DNA of 41,002 bases from Lachnospiraceae bacterium (GCA_021199475.1 JAJQHZ010000075.1:1-41002); one strand, 5' to 3'; positions 8,558 through 17,367 are shown, counted from the first letter of the stretch. The notes: a model not told the origin generated them from the sequence alone. Translations and numbers: made by a program.

Positions 8558-8643
8558 ATCAGCATGCTCTGATTGTTAATAGCTTCCGGTATCATTTCGA
8601 TTACATATCAATACCGGCTGCATTCCGGTTCCGGAAGAGGATG

Positions 8644-9618
8644 TCAGTTAATCTCCGCCACCCGGCAACAGGATACAAAATGATTCTTTGAAACCTCCGT
8701 CAGCTCCTGCGGCTCGCTGCAGGCCGCTGTCGCATACGGACACCGGGAAGCAAACCGGCAGCCGGGCTTCGGGTTGATCGGCGAGGTAATCTCGCCCTTC
8801 AGCTGAATCCGCTGCATCGGATGATGCACATCCGTGGTCGGAATCGCAGAAAGCAATGCTTTTGTATACGGATGAAGGTTGTTCGCGAACAGCTCCTCTG
8901 TCGAGCACTTCTCTACCAGCTGACCCAGGTACATAACACAGATGTTATCGGAAATATGGCGCACGACGGAAAGGTCGTGTGTGACAAACATGTAAGCCAT
9001 TCCCATTTGATCCTGCAGGTCCATCAGCAGGTTCAGCACCTGTGCCTGAATCGACACATCCAGTGCAGAAACCGGCTCATCACAGACGATAAAGTGCGGT
9101 TCCAGCGCCAGCGCACGCGCGATGCCGACTCTCTGCCGTCTTCCGCCGTCCAGCTCATGCGGATACGCATTCCGGAGGCGCTCGTCGATTCCTACCAGGT
9201 CCATCAGCTCGTTCGCCTTCTCTGCCAGCTCCTTTTTGCCCTTATAACGGCCGGATCTCTTCAGCGGCTCCATGATCGTACTATTGATGTTCATACGGGC
9301 ATTCAGCGAGGAGTACGGATCCTGAAACACAATCTGCACCTGCTCGCGGACCTCTTTCAGCTCCTTGCCCTTGACATGGGTGATGTCCTTGCCATTTAAG
9401 AGCACCGTGCCGTCCGTCGCCTCCAGGAGGCGGATAATAGTGCGCCCCAGTGTGGATTTGCCGCATCCGGATTCGCCTACTACACCGACCGTCTCGCCTT
9501 TGTGGATGGTAAAGGAAATATCGTCCACCGCATGGTTGACACCAGCCGGAACATTGAAATATTTTTTCAGGTGGGAGACCTCAATCAGCGGTGCTCCGCT
9601 AAACTCTTTCTTACTCAT
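8644..9618 (-). CDS. ABC importer ATP-binding protein, OppF/DppF type
   Basis: The second ATPase of an Opp/Dpp-type importer, 324 aa, cytoplasmic. Walker A is GESGCGKST at 48-56. Walker B is FIVCDE at 176-181, followed by the D-loop SALD. The signature reads LDGGRRQR near 156-163, with Asp in place of the usual Ser. The C-terminal oligopeptide-type extension has its cysteine cluster (GCRFASRCPYATAAC). Its start overlaps the stop of the upstream ATPase gene by four bases, showing translational coupling. It should pair with that protein to power the two permeases. The substrate class cannot be set from the ATPase. Confidence 0.92.
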   Translation of the reverse strand: MSKKEFSGAPLIEVSHLKKYFNVPAGVNHAVDDISFTIHKGETVGVVGESGCGKSTLGRTIIRLLEATDGTVLLNGKDITHVKGKELKEVREQVQIVFQDPYSSLNARMNINSTIMEPLKRSGRYKGKKELAEKANELMDLVGIDERLRNAYPHELDGGRRQRVGIARALALEPHFIVCDEPVSALDVSIQAQVLNLLMDLQDQMGMAYMFVTHDLSVVRHISDNICVMYLGQLVEKCSTEELFANNLHPYTKALLSAIPTTDVHHPMQRIQLKGEITSPINPKPGCRFASRCPYATAACSEPQELTEVSKNHFVSCCRVAEIN

Positions 9619-10595
9619 TTCTTCTCTCCCTCCTGCTTAAAGTCCATGACACACCGTGTAAAGTGACCGGGAGCCGTCTCCTGATACGGAATGGTTCCGA
9701 AGCATTTTTCGGTCGCATGCGGGCATCTCGGATTGAACGGGCAGCCCTTCGGAAGGTTGGTCGGATCCGGCGGCATCCCGTCAATCGGCTTCAGACGCTC
9801 CGCACCCTCGTTCATCTCCGGAAGAGAGCCGAACAGACCGAGTGTATACGGATGCTGCGGATGGTCGAACAGCTCGACCTTTTCGGCATACTCTACGATC
9901 TGGCCCGCATAGATGACCGCCACATTGTCGCAAGTCTGCGCCACAACGCCCAGATCATGGGTGATCAGAATCATGGAAGTATTCAGCTTCTTCTTTAAGT
10001 CATTGATCATCTCAAGCACCTGCGCCTGAATGGTCACATCCAGCGCGGTGGTCGGCTCATCCGCCAGCAGCAGCTCCGGATCGCAGGCCAGTGCCATCGC
10101 GATGACAACTCTCTGTTTCATACCGCCGGAGAACTGATGCGGATATTCCACATACCGCTCGCCCGGGATGCCTACCATCTCCAGGATTTCTACGACACGC
10201 TTATGCCCTTCCTCCTTGCTGTAGCTGTTGTGCAGCATCAGTACCTCGAGGATCTGGTCGCCAATGGTCATCAGCGGGTTCAGCGCCGTCATTGGATCCT
10301 GGAAAATCATCGCAATTTTGTCGCCGCGGATTTTCAGCATCTCATTCTCCGAAAGCTCCACCAGATTCTGTCCGTCCAGAATAATCTCGCCGCCCTTAAA
10401 GATTGCCGGCGGATTTGGCAGGATCCGCAGAATTGCACGCGCGATCGTCGTCTTGCCTGCACCGGTCTCACCGACCAGACCAAGCGTTTCCCCCTTTTCC
10501 AGATCGAACGATACGCCGTTCACTGCATGCACGATGTCTCCGCCGGAGGTGTATACAACTTCTACATTTTTTAATTGAAGAAATTTCTCACTCAT
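9615..10595 (-). CDS. ABC importer ATP-binding protein, OppD/DppD type
   Basis: The first ATPase of the same importer, 326 aa. Walker A GETGAGKTT is at 42-50, signature FSGGMKQR at 155-162, Walker B ELLLADE at 174-180, and the D-loop TALD follows. A C-terminal cysteine-rich Opp-type domain (GCPFNPRCPHATEKC) is present. Two ATGs stand in tandem at 10598 and 10595; the second has better spacing (seven bases) from the AGGGGG ribosome site. It starts 12 bases after the permease stop and overlaps the next ATPase by four bases, so this is one tight operon. Confidence 0.92.
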   Translation of the reverse strand: MSEKFLQLKNVEVVYTSGGDIVHAVNGVSFDLEKGETLGLVGETGAGKTTIARAILRILPNPPAIFKGGEIILDGQNLVELSENEMLKIRGDKIAMIFQDPMTALNPLMTIGDQILEVLMLHNSYSKEEGHKRVVEILEMVGIPGERYVEYPHQFSGGMKQRVVIAMALACDPELLLADEPTTALDVTIQAQVLEMINDLKKKLNTSMILITHDLGVVAQTCDNVAVIYAGQIVEYAEKVELFDHPQHPYTLGLFGSLPEMNEGAERLKPIDGMPPDPTNLPKGCPFNPRCPHATEKCFGTIPYQETAPGHFTRCVMDFKQEGEKK

Positions 10596-10607
10596 CATTC
10601 TACCCCC

Positions 10608-11474
10608 TTATTTGCGAAGCTTCGGATCCAGTGCGTCGCGCAGGCCGTCACCCATCAGGTTGATTGCAAGGGTGGTAAAGCCGATCGCGAGACCCGGGAA
10701 CAGCAGCAGGTACGGATAAGACATTACGTAGTTCTTGCCTGCGGAAAGCATTGCGCCCCACTCCGGGTTCGGCGGCTGTACGCCCAGTCCTATGTAGGAA
10801 AGTGTCGCTGCCTGTGTGATCGTGGCACCGATTCCCATCGTTGTACCAACAATCGTCGGCGAGATGACGTTTGGAAGCAGATGCCGGAACATAATCGAAA
10901 GCTTCGAGCAGTTCATGGCCTCCGCCGCTTCCAGATACTCCTTCGTCCTCTCTGCAAGGATCTGTCCGCGCGTCATCCGGGCGCCGTTCGGGATCGCTCC
11001 GATCGACAGTGCGAGGATTGTGTTAAAGAATCCGGAGCCCAGTGCGGTCGAAATCACGATGCACAGCAACGTACCCGGAATTGCGGTCCAGATATCGCAG
11101 AAACGCATCAGCAGGTTCTCCACCTGACCGCCAAAGTAACCGGCGATGACGCCCAGGCCGGTGCCGCCAACCGCCGCAAACAGCGATCCGATGATACCAA
11201 GCGCCAGAGAATACCGGCCGCCGTAGAGCAGTCTCGACCACTGATCGCGTCCAAGGTTATCCGTGCCGCACCAGTGATCTGCGTTTGGCTTGCAAAACAT
11301 ATTTGTCATATCCATCTCGTTCGGTGAATACTTTGTAAACAGCGGCTCTCCCACGCACAGCACTACAATGATGACCAGGAGAATTCCGCCAAGCTTGGCT
11401 GTCGGGGTCTCAAAAATACGGCTGAATGTATCCATAAAACGAGATTTTTTCTTCTTTTTCTTAGCTTCTGCCAT
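10608..11474 (-). CDS. ABC importer permease, OppC/DppC type
   Basis: A 288-aa inner-membrane permease of the binding-protein-dependent transport family. After a lysine-rich start (KKKKKKS) comes one helix (LGGILLVIIVVLCVGEPLF), a short outer region with HWCGTDNLGRDQWSRLLYGG typical of OppC/DppC, and five more helices. The EAA coupling loop is EYLEAAEAMNCSKLSIMFRH, which contacts the ATPases. The end DALDPKLRK is typical for the family. GGGGGTGA lies upstream of the ATG. The gap to the partner permease is 13 bases. Confidence 0.93.
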   Translation of the reverse strand: MAEAKKKKKKSRFMDTFSRIFETPTAKLGGILLVIIVVLCVGEPLFTKYSPNEMDMTNMFCKPNADHWCGTDNLGRDQWSRLLYGGRYSLALGIIGSLFAAVGGTGLGVIAGYFGGQVENLLMRFCDIWTAIPGTLLCIVISTALGSGFFNTILALSIGAIPNGARMTRGQILAERTKEYLEAAEAMNCSKLSIMFRHLLPNVISPTIVGTTMGIGATITQAATLSYIGLGVQPPNPEWGAMLSAGKNYVMSYPYLLLFPGLAIGFTTLAINLMGDGLRDALDPKLRK

Positions 11475-11487
11475 AATTTTTCACCCC

Positions 11488-12423
11488 CTACTTTCCATTT
11501 GCGTACTGCGCTTTGATTCTCGGATCTACATAGGCATAAACGATATCCATCAGCAGAATCGACAGCGCCGAGAACAGTGCCAGAATGATCGTTGCTCCGC
11601 GGATAACCGGATAATCTCTGGTATTGATTCCGTTCAGCAGGTACAGACCGCAGCCGGGAATCGTGAAAATCGTCTCAATAATCGCGGTACCGCCGACGAT
11701 TTTTCCAAGGCCGCCGATGACCATCGTGATGATTGGCATCAGCGCATTCGGGAACATATGCTTCCAGATAACAATGTTCTCTTTCTGGCCCTTCGCCCGC
11801 GCCGTCACGACGAAGTCCGCGCGGAACACCTCCAGCATAGACGAACGCGTCTGTCTCGCATTGGAAGCAATCCCTCCGATACCAGCCGCGATAACCGGCA
11901 TAACGAAGCATTTCCAGCTTGTCGTGCCCATCGCCGGAAGCCATCCCAGCTTTACTGAGAAGAGCACGATCATCATCAGCGCTACCCAGAAATCCGGAAC
12001 CGACACCAGCACCATCGAGATTGCCATGGACAGGTTATCCTGCCATTTGCTCTGATGCACCGCTGCGAACACACCCAGCGGAATACCGATGACGACCTGA
12101 ATGATCATGGCCAGTCCGCCCACGATAATCGTGACCGGAAGACGTGAAAACAGCTCGCCGGATACCGAAATGTTGTAGGACCACGACGTACCGAAATCCA
12201 GCCGGAGCACCTGCGAATAATAGGTGAGCAGCTGAACGACATATGGCTTATCCAGGCCCAGGCTTACTCGCTTGGCTTCAATCTCCGCGTCTGTCGCCGT
12301 CGAACCCAGAAGCGTTCTCGCCGGATCGCCGGGTATGAAATACGTAATCGTAAAAATAACGAATGTCACACCGAGCATGATCACGATCGTCCAGAGCAGA
12401 CGTTTTAACACATACTTGTACAT
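11488..12423 (-). CDS. ABC importer permease, OppB/DppB type
   Basis: A 311-aa inner-membrane permease and the first gene of the importer operon. The N-terminal signature MYKYVLKRLLWTIVIMLGVT and the early FIPGDPAR segment are hallmarks of OppB/DppB. About six helices follow. The EAA loop is VVTARAKGQKENIVIWKH. The end VDPRIKAQYANGK is typical. AAAGGAGAGGG precedes the ATG. A promoter-like pair lies about 40-70 bases upstream, so the operon is probably led from here. Gene order is permease B, permease C, ATPase D, ATPase F, binding protein, with the binding protein last. Confidence 0.93.
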   Translation of the reverse strand: MYKYVLKRLLWTIVIMLGVTFVIFTITYFIPGDPARTLLGSTATDAEIEAKRVSLGLDKPYVVQLLTYYSQVLRLDFGTSWSYNISVSGELFSRLPVTIIVGGLAMIIQVVIGIPLGVFAAVHQSKWQDNLSMAISMVLVSVPDFWVALMMIVLFSVKLGWLPAMGTTSWKCFVMPVIAAGIGGIASNARQTRSSMLEVFRADFVVTARAKGQKENIVIWKHMFPNALMPIITMVIGGLGKIVGGTAIIETIFTIPGCGLYLLNGINTRDYPVIRGATIILALFSALSILLMDIVYAYVDPRIKAQYANGK

Positions 12424-12465
12424 TTAGTTACCCTCTCCTTTCTTTGTTTCTTTATTTATAGTGCA

Positions 12466-12495
12466 ATCATACAATAATGCTTCTTTGCAAATCAA
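12466..12495 (-). promoter_or_regulatory. Candidate promoter of the Opp-type operon
   Basis: On the minus strand TTGATT (12490-12495) is followed after 18 bases by TATGAT (12466-12471), about 43 bases before the permease ATG. About 30 bases further upstream lies TTGCATTAATCC (12525-12536), which resembles sequence near two LysR genes in this window. Confidence 0.5.
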
Positions 12496-12567
12496 TCCGA
12501 GTTGCGGTCACTTTGACCCAAAATTTGCATTAATCCGTTCTTCTTTTGGTGATTTTTGTGTCTTCAC

Positions 12568-12590
12568 ACACCGGTCTCCATTTCCGGTGT
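12568..12590 (-). terminator. Weak stem-loop after the ceramidase-like gene
   Basis: Arms ACACCGG 12568-12574 and CCGGTGT 12584-12590 form a 7-bp hairpin with a 9-base loop, 38 bases after the hydrolase stop. There is no U-run, so termination is only possible. It would separate the hydrolase from the importer operon. Confidence 0.35.
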
Positions 12591-12627
12591 CGAAAGCTTT
12601 GCACTACTGCCGGTGTCAGGTTGCTGC

Positions 12628-13914
12628 TTATCCGGCCAGGCCCTCTAGCAGTTCCACGCTCTTTTCCGCGAGCATCTCCGCCGCGCCTCTTCCAAACATG
12701 GAGTTCATCGCCTCATAGCCAAACCGCTCATAGGCCCTGTCATCCGCCATATATTTCGCCGCGCCGTTCACCATTGTGCAGACCAGCGTATGCTGAAACG
12801 GAGAGTCCTTGCGGATCGTCAGACCCGTGACACAGCACAGCTCCGGCTGTACGCCGACCAGCGCCAGATTTCCGATACGGATCGCCTCCACAGAGACTTC
12901 CCGCTCCCCATCCGGCCTCCAGTCATAGCTGCGGACCGGCTTCAGATTCCGCAGCTCGCGCTCGATCTCTTTCGACGGAACCGTCAGGCTTGCTTTCCCT
13001 ATACTAATCATTGGAGATGCTTTGGAATACTCGGTTGCCTTTACTGCCTCCTGCACCTGCACAGAAAGCTGTCCTGCCAGACGATCACAAATTTCAAACC
13101 CTTTTTCATGCCGGTCTGTACGTATCCGCTCCCCATTCTCAAACGTTTCTGATACCGATTTTTCTACAGGAGCCTGATCGCCCGCTGCCCCGATGAGATA
13201 CAGAGCGACCGTATCTCCTCCGAGCGATTCCTCGACCATCCGGCACATCGTTCCTGCCACATCCGAGGTCACCGCTTTTCCGCCCCCGGTCAGCTCGGAC
13301 TGATCCAGCACCGAAGACTGCATTCCAAAATGGCTCATGACTGCGATCAGCTTCCCATCCGTATCGCGGAAGCTGACGACGGACACCGTCCGGTCCGTCG
13401 GCCCCAGGCCATTGGTATCCACCCACCAGCCTTCAGACAGCTCCACGTCCCGGTTCGACACGATGTCGCAAAATCCGGTCTTACAGCCCATCACTGCTTC
13501 CCGTTTCGTATTCATCGCTGCCGCAGCCGCATCGACTGCCGCTTTTTGCAGCGCGCCGCGGTACTGATTCCGGAGAGCAATCATCTCTTCTGTCCCAAGC
13601 CGCTCATCCGGCAGAAGATGCGGGGACGAGAACGAATGCGTCGCTCAGACCCAGATGTTTTCCTTCGGAACACCCGTCCGATCCGCAATCTGCTCCCGGA
13701 TGCACCGGATTTCCGGCTCCGGCATCGAGGTGATTTCCAGAGAAACCAGAAGCACCGTCTCATTGCCTGCGATGGCGACTGCCCTGGCATGGATCGGGTC
13801 GTGAATGGTCTTAAAATTCTCAGCTGCCAGATACGCTTCCGGAATCTCAATCACCGCTTTCCCGGCGCCCACCAAAAGCTCCGGTTCAAAACTATCGTTT
13901 TTCATTTCTGACAT
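12628..13914 (-). pseudogene. Neutral/alkaline ceramidase-like hydrolase interrupted by an in-frame TGA
   Basis: The reading frame from ATG 13914 (AAGGAG upstream) to the TAA at 12628 is open except for one TGA at 13645-13647, after residue 89. Across the stop the frame continues without shift: ...PKENIWV, stop, then ATHSFSSPHLLPDERL. In the neutral/alkaline non-lysosomal ceramidase family the matching place reads like SATHTHSGP, so a serine codon TCA changed to TGA explains the break. The rest looks intact to its usual C-terminal helical end, about 428 codons. The family cleaves the amide bond of ceramides; related bacterial proteins of this size often have unknown substrates. It is divergent from a LysR gene that also has one premature stop. 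Options are recent decay, a base-call error, or read-through. The fragment 12628-13584 alone lacks the N-terminal metal-binding part. Confidence 0.75.
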
Positions 13915-14218
13915 ACTCTTCTCCTTCCTTACTAATATGCTTCTGCAGAGTCCTCTCCTGACGCTACTTCGAATGATGGTCTTCAAAATACCGCCATTCA
14001 AAGCACATCCCGGGTTCTTCTGCGTTTCAGGTACCGTCTTTCTGTCTCATCCGCATTGTGCAGATTTCAGAAAAATCTGCCTGTTTCCACCAGTATATTC
14101 CCTTCAAAATGCACAGGCAATCCGAGTTTCCGGCCGCTAATCCCGCATTTTGCATAAATTCCTTTGTATTTTGTGAAATTTTGTGGTAAACTTGGATGAA
14201 AAAGAAGGAGGAGTTCTC
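13915..14218. promoter_or_regulatory. Divergent control region between the ceramidase-like gene and LysR
   Basis: About 300 bases separate two divergent start codons. A perfect 8-bp inverted repeat GCAGATTT 14060-14067/AAATCTGC 14073-14080 with a 5-base loop is a candidate operator. GCATAAATTC at 14152-14161 resembles motifs at 12525-12536 and 26286-26295. No tRNA or open frame of note is seen. Confidence 0.45.
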
Positions 14219-15103
14219 TTGGAAATCGGATATTTAAATGAATTTATAAAGCTTGCGGAAACCGGAAATTACCTGGAAGCGGCGGACGCGCTGTATATCT
14301 CACAGTCGACATTGTCCCGCCACATTCAGAATATTGAAAATGATCTGGGCGTACAGCTGTTCAACCGCACGACCAGACGGGTAGAATTGAATGAGTTTGG
14401 GAAGACCTTTCTCCCCTATGCGAAGCAGATCACCTCGCTGAGGACGGACTACACGCATGCGCTCTCCAACCAGATCAAGCATCAGAAAAATAATATTACG
14501 ATTGGCTGTATTCCCACCATGACCCAATATTATATCTCTGAGATCCTCTCTCGTTTTCAAAAAGAGCATCCGGATCTCATGCTGAATATTATTGGCGCAG
14601 ACTCCACCAGACTGGCCGGTCTTCTGAAAACAGACCAGTGTGATTTTGCGTTCATGCGCCTGCCGCAGAACTAGCAGATTGAGTATCAGAGTTACCCGTA
14701 TTTTACCGACCATATGGTCGCAGTTGTCCCCAAAGACCACCCGCTCGCCTCCTCTAAGAATCTCTCTCTGAGTCAGCTGAAGGCCGAGCCGTTCCTGTTT
14801 CTGGCGGAGGGCTCCATGATGTACACCTTTGCGCTGGAGGCCTGTCAGTCTGCCGGTTTCACTCCTCATATCCGTTTCACCGGCCACCGGGCAGAAAACA
14901 TTATCGATCTGGCCAGACGCGGCATGGGGGTCGGGCTGCTCTCCAAACAGCCGCTGACTGAGATCGACACGGAGGGCGTCTGCCTGATCGACATCGTGCC
15001 CCAGTTCACCACGAAAATCGTTCTGGTATGCAAATCAGAACAGTCGCTCTCCCCTACGGCGCGGCAGTTCCTGAAGTTCTATAAGTCGCTGGGCATTAAT
15101 TAA
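14219..15103 (+). pseudogene. LysR-family regulator interrupted by an in-frame TAG
   Basis: I place the start at TTG 14219 because AAGGAGGAG stands just before it and the product then begins with the usual LysR first residues, MEIGYLNEFIKLAETGNYLE. The winged helix-turn-helix is at about 1-60 (AADALYISQSTLSRHI). The frame is open to 15103 except for one TAG at 14672-14674, after codon 151, inside the ligand-binding domain. Thirteen sense codons in the same frame (QIEYQSYPYFTDH) then lead into the intact remainder, which shows MVAVVPKDHPLA and GMGVGLLSKQPL. Total length, 294 codons, is normal for LysR. The N-terminal piece could still bind DNA without sensing its effector. It probably controlled the divergent ceramidase-like gene and perhaps the Opp operon. 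Confidence 0.8.
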
Positions 15104-15266
15104 GAAACCTGAGAACGATACTGCTCCAGATAGCGAACACCTGACCGGATCCGGTCAGGTGTTCCTTAAATGCAAATGGGGCCGGATCACTTCCCTGTTT
15201 CCATCCCGTTCCAATTCGCAGCGGATCCAGCTCCGGTGCCAATTCCCGCATTTTCTGACTTTCCAT
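15096..15266 (-). pseudogene. Remnant of an IlvD/Edd-type dehydratase start
   Basis: GGAGGG lies five bases before an ATG at 15266, followed by MESQKMRELAPELDPLRIGT and GWK. This is very like the first residues of dihydroxy-acid or sugar-acid dehydratases of the IlvD/Edd family, proteins of about 550-600 aa. After GWK the similarity stops at once and the frame runs through a palindromic terminator, ending at 15096 after 56 codons. The body of the gene seems to have been deleted, leaving its ribosome site, first codons and terminator. The family match is from memory of the motif, so moderate. It sits between two convergent genes. Confidence 0.45.
15135..15164. terminator. Perfect 30-base palindrome, bidirectional terminator
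   Basis: Arms of 13 bases (GAACACCTGACCG and its complement) meet around GATC with no mismatch. It lies 32 bases after the LysR stop on the plus strand and downstream of the ABC exporter gene on the minus strand. There is only a short T-rich tail (TTCCTTAAA) on the plus side. It overlaps the dehydratase remnant frame. Confidence 0.7.
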
Positions 15267-15425
15267 AATGCCCTCCAACTCCTTTCTGCACCCTGTCCGC
15301 CTGATCCAACGGTCGGGCGATCCTGCTGCGTGCTTCTTACATATGCAGAACATACAGTCTTTGCACTGCATGATCTTTATGCCGCATCGTTATTTTTGTC
15401 GCATATTCTTTCCATTGCATCTTTT

Positions 15426-17249
15426 TTACGTCGCAAAGCCCGCGTACTGCGTCATGTAAAGCTCGTAGTATTTCCCCTTCCTCGCCAGCAGCTCCTCGTG
15501 GCTGCCGCTCTCGGCAATGGTGCCGTGATCCATCACTACGATAATGTCCGAGTCGCGGATGGTCGAGAGCCGGTGCGCGATGACAATGCTTGTACGGTTC
15601 TGCATGATGTGCTGCATGGCGTCCTGAATGGCTTTCTCCGTGCGGGTATCCACATTCGAGGTCGCTTCATCCAGAATCAGAATCTCCGGATCCATGGCAA
15701 ACGCCCGCGCAATCGCAAGAAGCTGACGCTGCCCCTGGCTGATGGTTTCTCCTGCCCCGGTGAGCATCGTTTCCAGGCCATCTGGCAGAAGACGAATCAT
15801 CTCTGAGCAATGACTCATCTCCACCGCACTGTTCAGATCCTCGTCCTTCGCCGCCTCATTTCCATATTTCAGATTCGCACGTATCGTGTTGGAAAAGAGC
15901 ACGGTATCCTGCAGCACGATTGCCACATTTTTCCGCAGGCTGGCGCGTGCAATCTCATCCAGCTTCTGATCATTGATGCGGATCGTGCCACTGTCCGGGT
16001 CATAGAACCGCATCATCAGATTCACGACCGTCGTCTTGCCCGAGCCGGTCGCACCGACCAGCGCGACTTTTTTCCCGGACGGCACCGTCAGGGAAAAATC
16101 TCGGATGACCGGATGCCCCGGCTCATAGGAAAAGTTCACATGGTCGAAGGTGACGGACGCCTCCGCGTGCGCGGGGTTTAACGGTTCTCCGCTCTGGTCT
16201 TCATCCTCTTCGTCCATGACGACAAATACGCGCTCCGCGCCCGCTATGGCGGTCTGCAGCTGGCCGTAGACCTGCGCGATCTCGTTGATTGGGCGGGAAA
16301 ACTGCTTCGCGTACACAATAAATGCGGAAATCACCCCAACCGAAATCAGACCATGGATGGAGAAGTATCCGCCAAATGCCGCGATAATGACAAACCCAAT
16401 ATTCCCGATGCAGTTCATAATCGGACCCATGATGCCGCTGAAAATATCCGTGTGAATACCGGCCTTCGTCATCGCATCCGCCGTCTCACAAAAGGAATCT
16501 GTCGTGATCTCCTGATGATTATATGCGACCACGGTGCGATAGCCGGAAATCATCTCCTCGACCGTACCATTCAGCTCCCCGAGCAGCTGCTGTCTTGTTC
16601 TGGAATATTTCCGCACCTGTTTTGACAATATCGTCGTCGCGGCCACCGTGAGGATCACCGTCGCACAGCTCAAGAGCGCAAGCGGCACACAATACCAGAG
16701 CATAATCGCCACCGTTCCGATGATGGTCATCACACCGGAAAACAGAGACGGCAGCGACTGGGAGATTGTCGTGGAAATGTTTTCGATATCATTGGTCATG
16801 CGGCTCATCACATCGCCATGCGAGTGGACGTCGAGATAGCGGACCGGCAGGTCCATGACCTTGCCAAAAAAATCATTTCTCATACGGCCGACCACGCTCT
16901 GGGAAAGCTTTGCGCTGATCAGGCTCTGCAGCAGCTGGCACAGGCTGTACAGCAGGTAAACCGCCAGCATAAACAGAATCGTCCGGGACAGGATGCCTTC
17001 CTGCTCCCCTGCGATGATATCGATTGCCCTGCTCTGCAGACTCGGCGCGTACACACCGCAAATGGTGCCAAAAAGGACCACCGCCAGCATGGCCGCCACC
17101 ATAGATTTTTCCTCTGTGAAATAAGCGATAATCCGTTTCAGCGTGCCGCCCACATGTTCCGCGTGTTGTACTTCAGCAAAACGATCACGCCTGGTGTGGC
17201 CCGGAATATCCTGCCGCGAAGGCTGTTCCTGTTTCTTCTCCTCACTCAT
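15426..17249 (-). CDS. ABC exporter half-transporter, heterodimer partner with canonical catalytic Glu
   Basis: A fused membrane-plus-ATPase exporter subunit of about 607 aa. Residues 1-40 are hydrophilic; six helices follow to about 350, then the ATPase domain. Walker A is VGATGSGKTT, the Q-loop VLQDT, Walker B ILILDEATSNVD with the catalytic glutamate, and the H-loop IVIAHRLST. The signature is ISQGQRQL instead of LSGGQ. This deviation, with the Asp in the partner's Walker B, fits heterodimeric exporters such as TM287/288 that have one active and one degenerate ATP site. The start at MSEEKK (17249) is chosen over an upstream GTG at 17300 on family length; its ribosome site is modest. It is transcribed after its partner, across repeat copies D and E. 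Export of drugs, peptides or lipids is possible. Confidence 0.92.
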   Translation of the reverse strand: MSEEKKQEQPSRQDIPGHTRRDRFAEVQHAEHVGGTLKRIIAYFTEEKSMVAAMLAVVLFGTICGVYAPSLQSRAIDIIAGEQEGILSRTILFMLAVYLLYSLCQLLQSLISAKLSQSVVGRMRNDFFGKVMDLPVRYLDVHSHGDVMSRMTNDIENISTTISQSLPSLFSGVMTIIGTVAIMLWYCVPLALLSCATVILTVAATTILSKQVRKYSRTRQQLLGELNGTVEEMISGYRTVVAYNHQEITTDSFCETADAMTKAGIHTDIFSGIMGPIMNCIGNIGFVIIAAFGGYFSIHGLISVGVISAFIVYAKQFSRPINEIAQVYGQLQTAIAGAERVFVVMDEEDEDQSGEPLNPAHAEASVTFDHVNFSYEPGHPVIRDFSLTVPSGKKVALVGATGSGKTTVVNLMMRFYDPDSGTIRINDQKLDEIARASLRKNVAIVLQDTVLFSNTIRANLKYGNEAAKDEDLNSAVEMSHCSEMIRLLPDGLETMLTGAGETISQGQRQLLAIARAFAMDPEILILDEATSNVDTRTEKAIQDAMQHIMQNRTSIVIAHRLSTIRDSDIIVVMDHGTIAESGSHEELLARKGKYYELYMTQYAGFAT

Positions 17250-17329
17250 GCTCTTCTTTCTCTCCTCATATGCTGACTGCCTGCAAAAGACATGTTTCAC
17301 CTCTCGCCTGCACCTGTCAAAAGTGATTT

Positions 17330-17367
17330 ACCGCGCTATGCGCGATCTCTATATGGCGCGGCTCTCC
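17330..17367. repeat. Dispersed stem-loop repeat, short copy D
   Basis: ACCGCGC at about 17330-17336 faces GGCGCGG at 17355-17361, and CTCTCC follows, the same right edge as in copies C and E. An inner CGCGC/GCGCG pairing replaces the longer inner hairpin and stem 1 is missing. It lies in the spacer between the two exporter genes. Confidence 0.6.

Noticed and set aside
14219-15103. Two separate genes: a short DNA-binding protein and a separate effector-domain protein
   Set aside because: The frame is continuous across the TAG and the combined length equals a normal LysR; the second part lacks a ribosome site.
15135-15164. 30-base perfect palindrome as a regulator operator or recombination site
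   Set aside because: Its place between convergent genes fits a terminator better; no second copy in the window.
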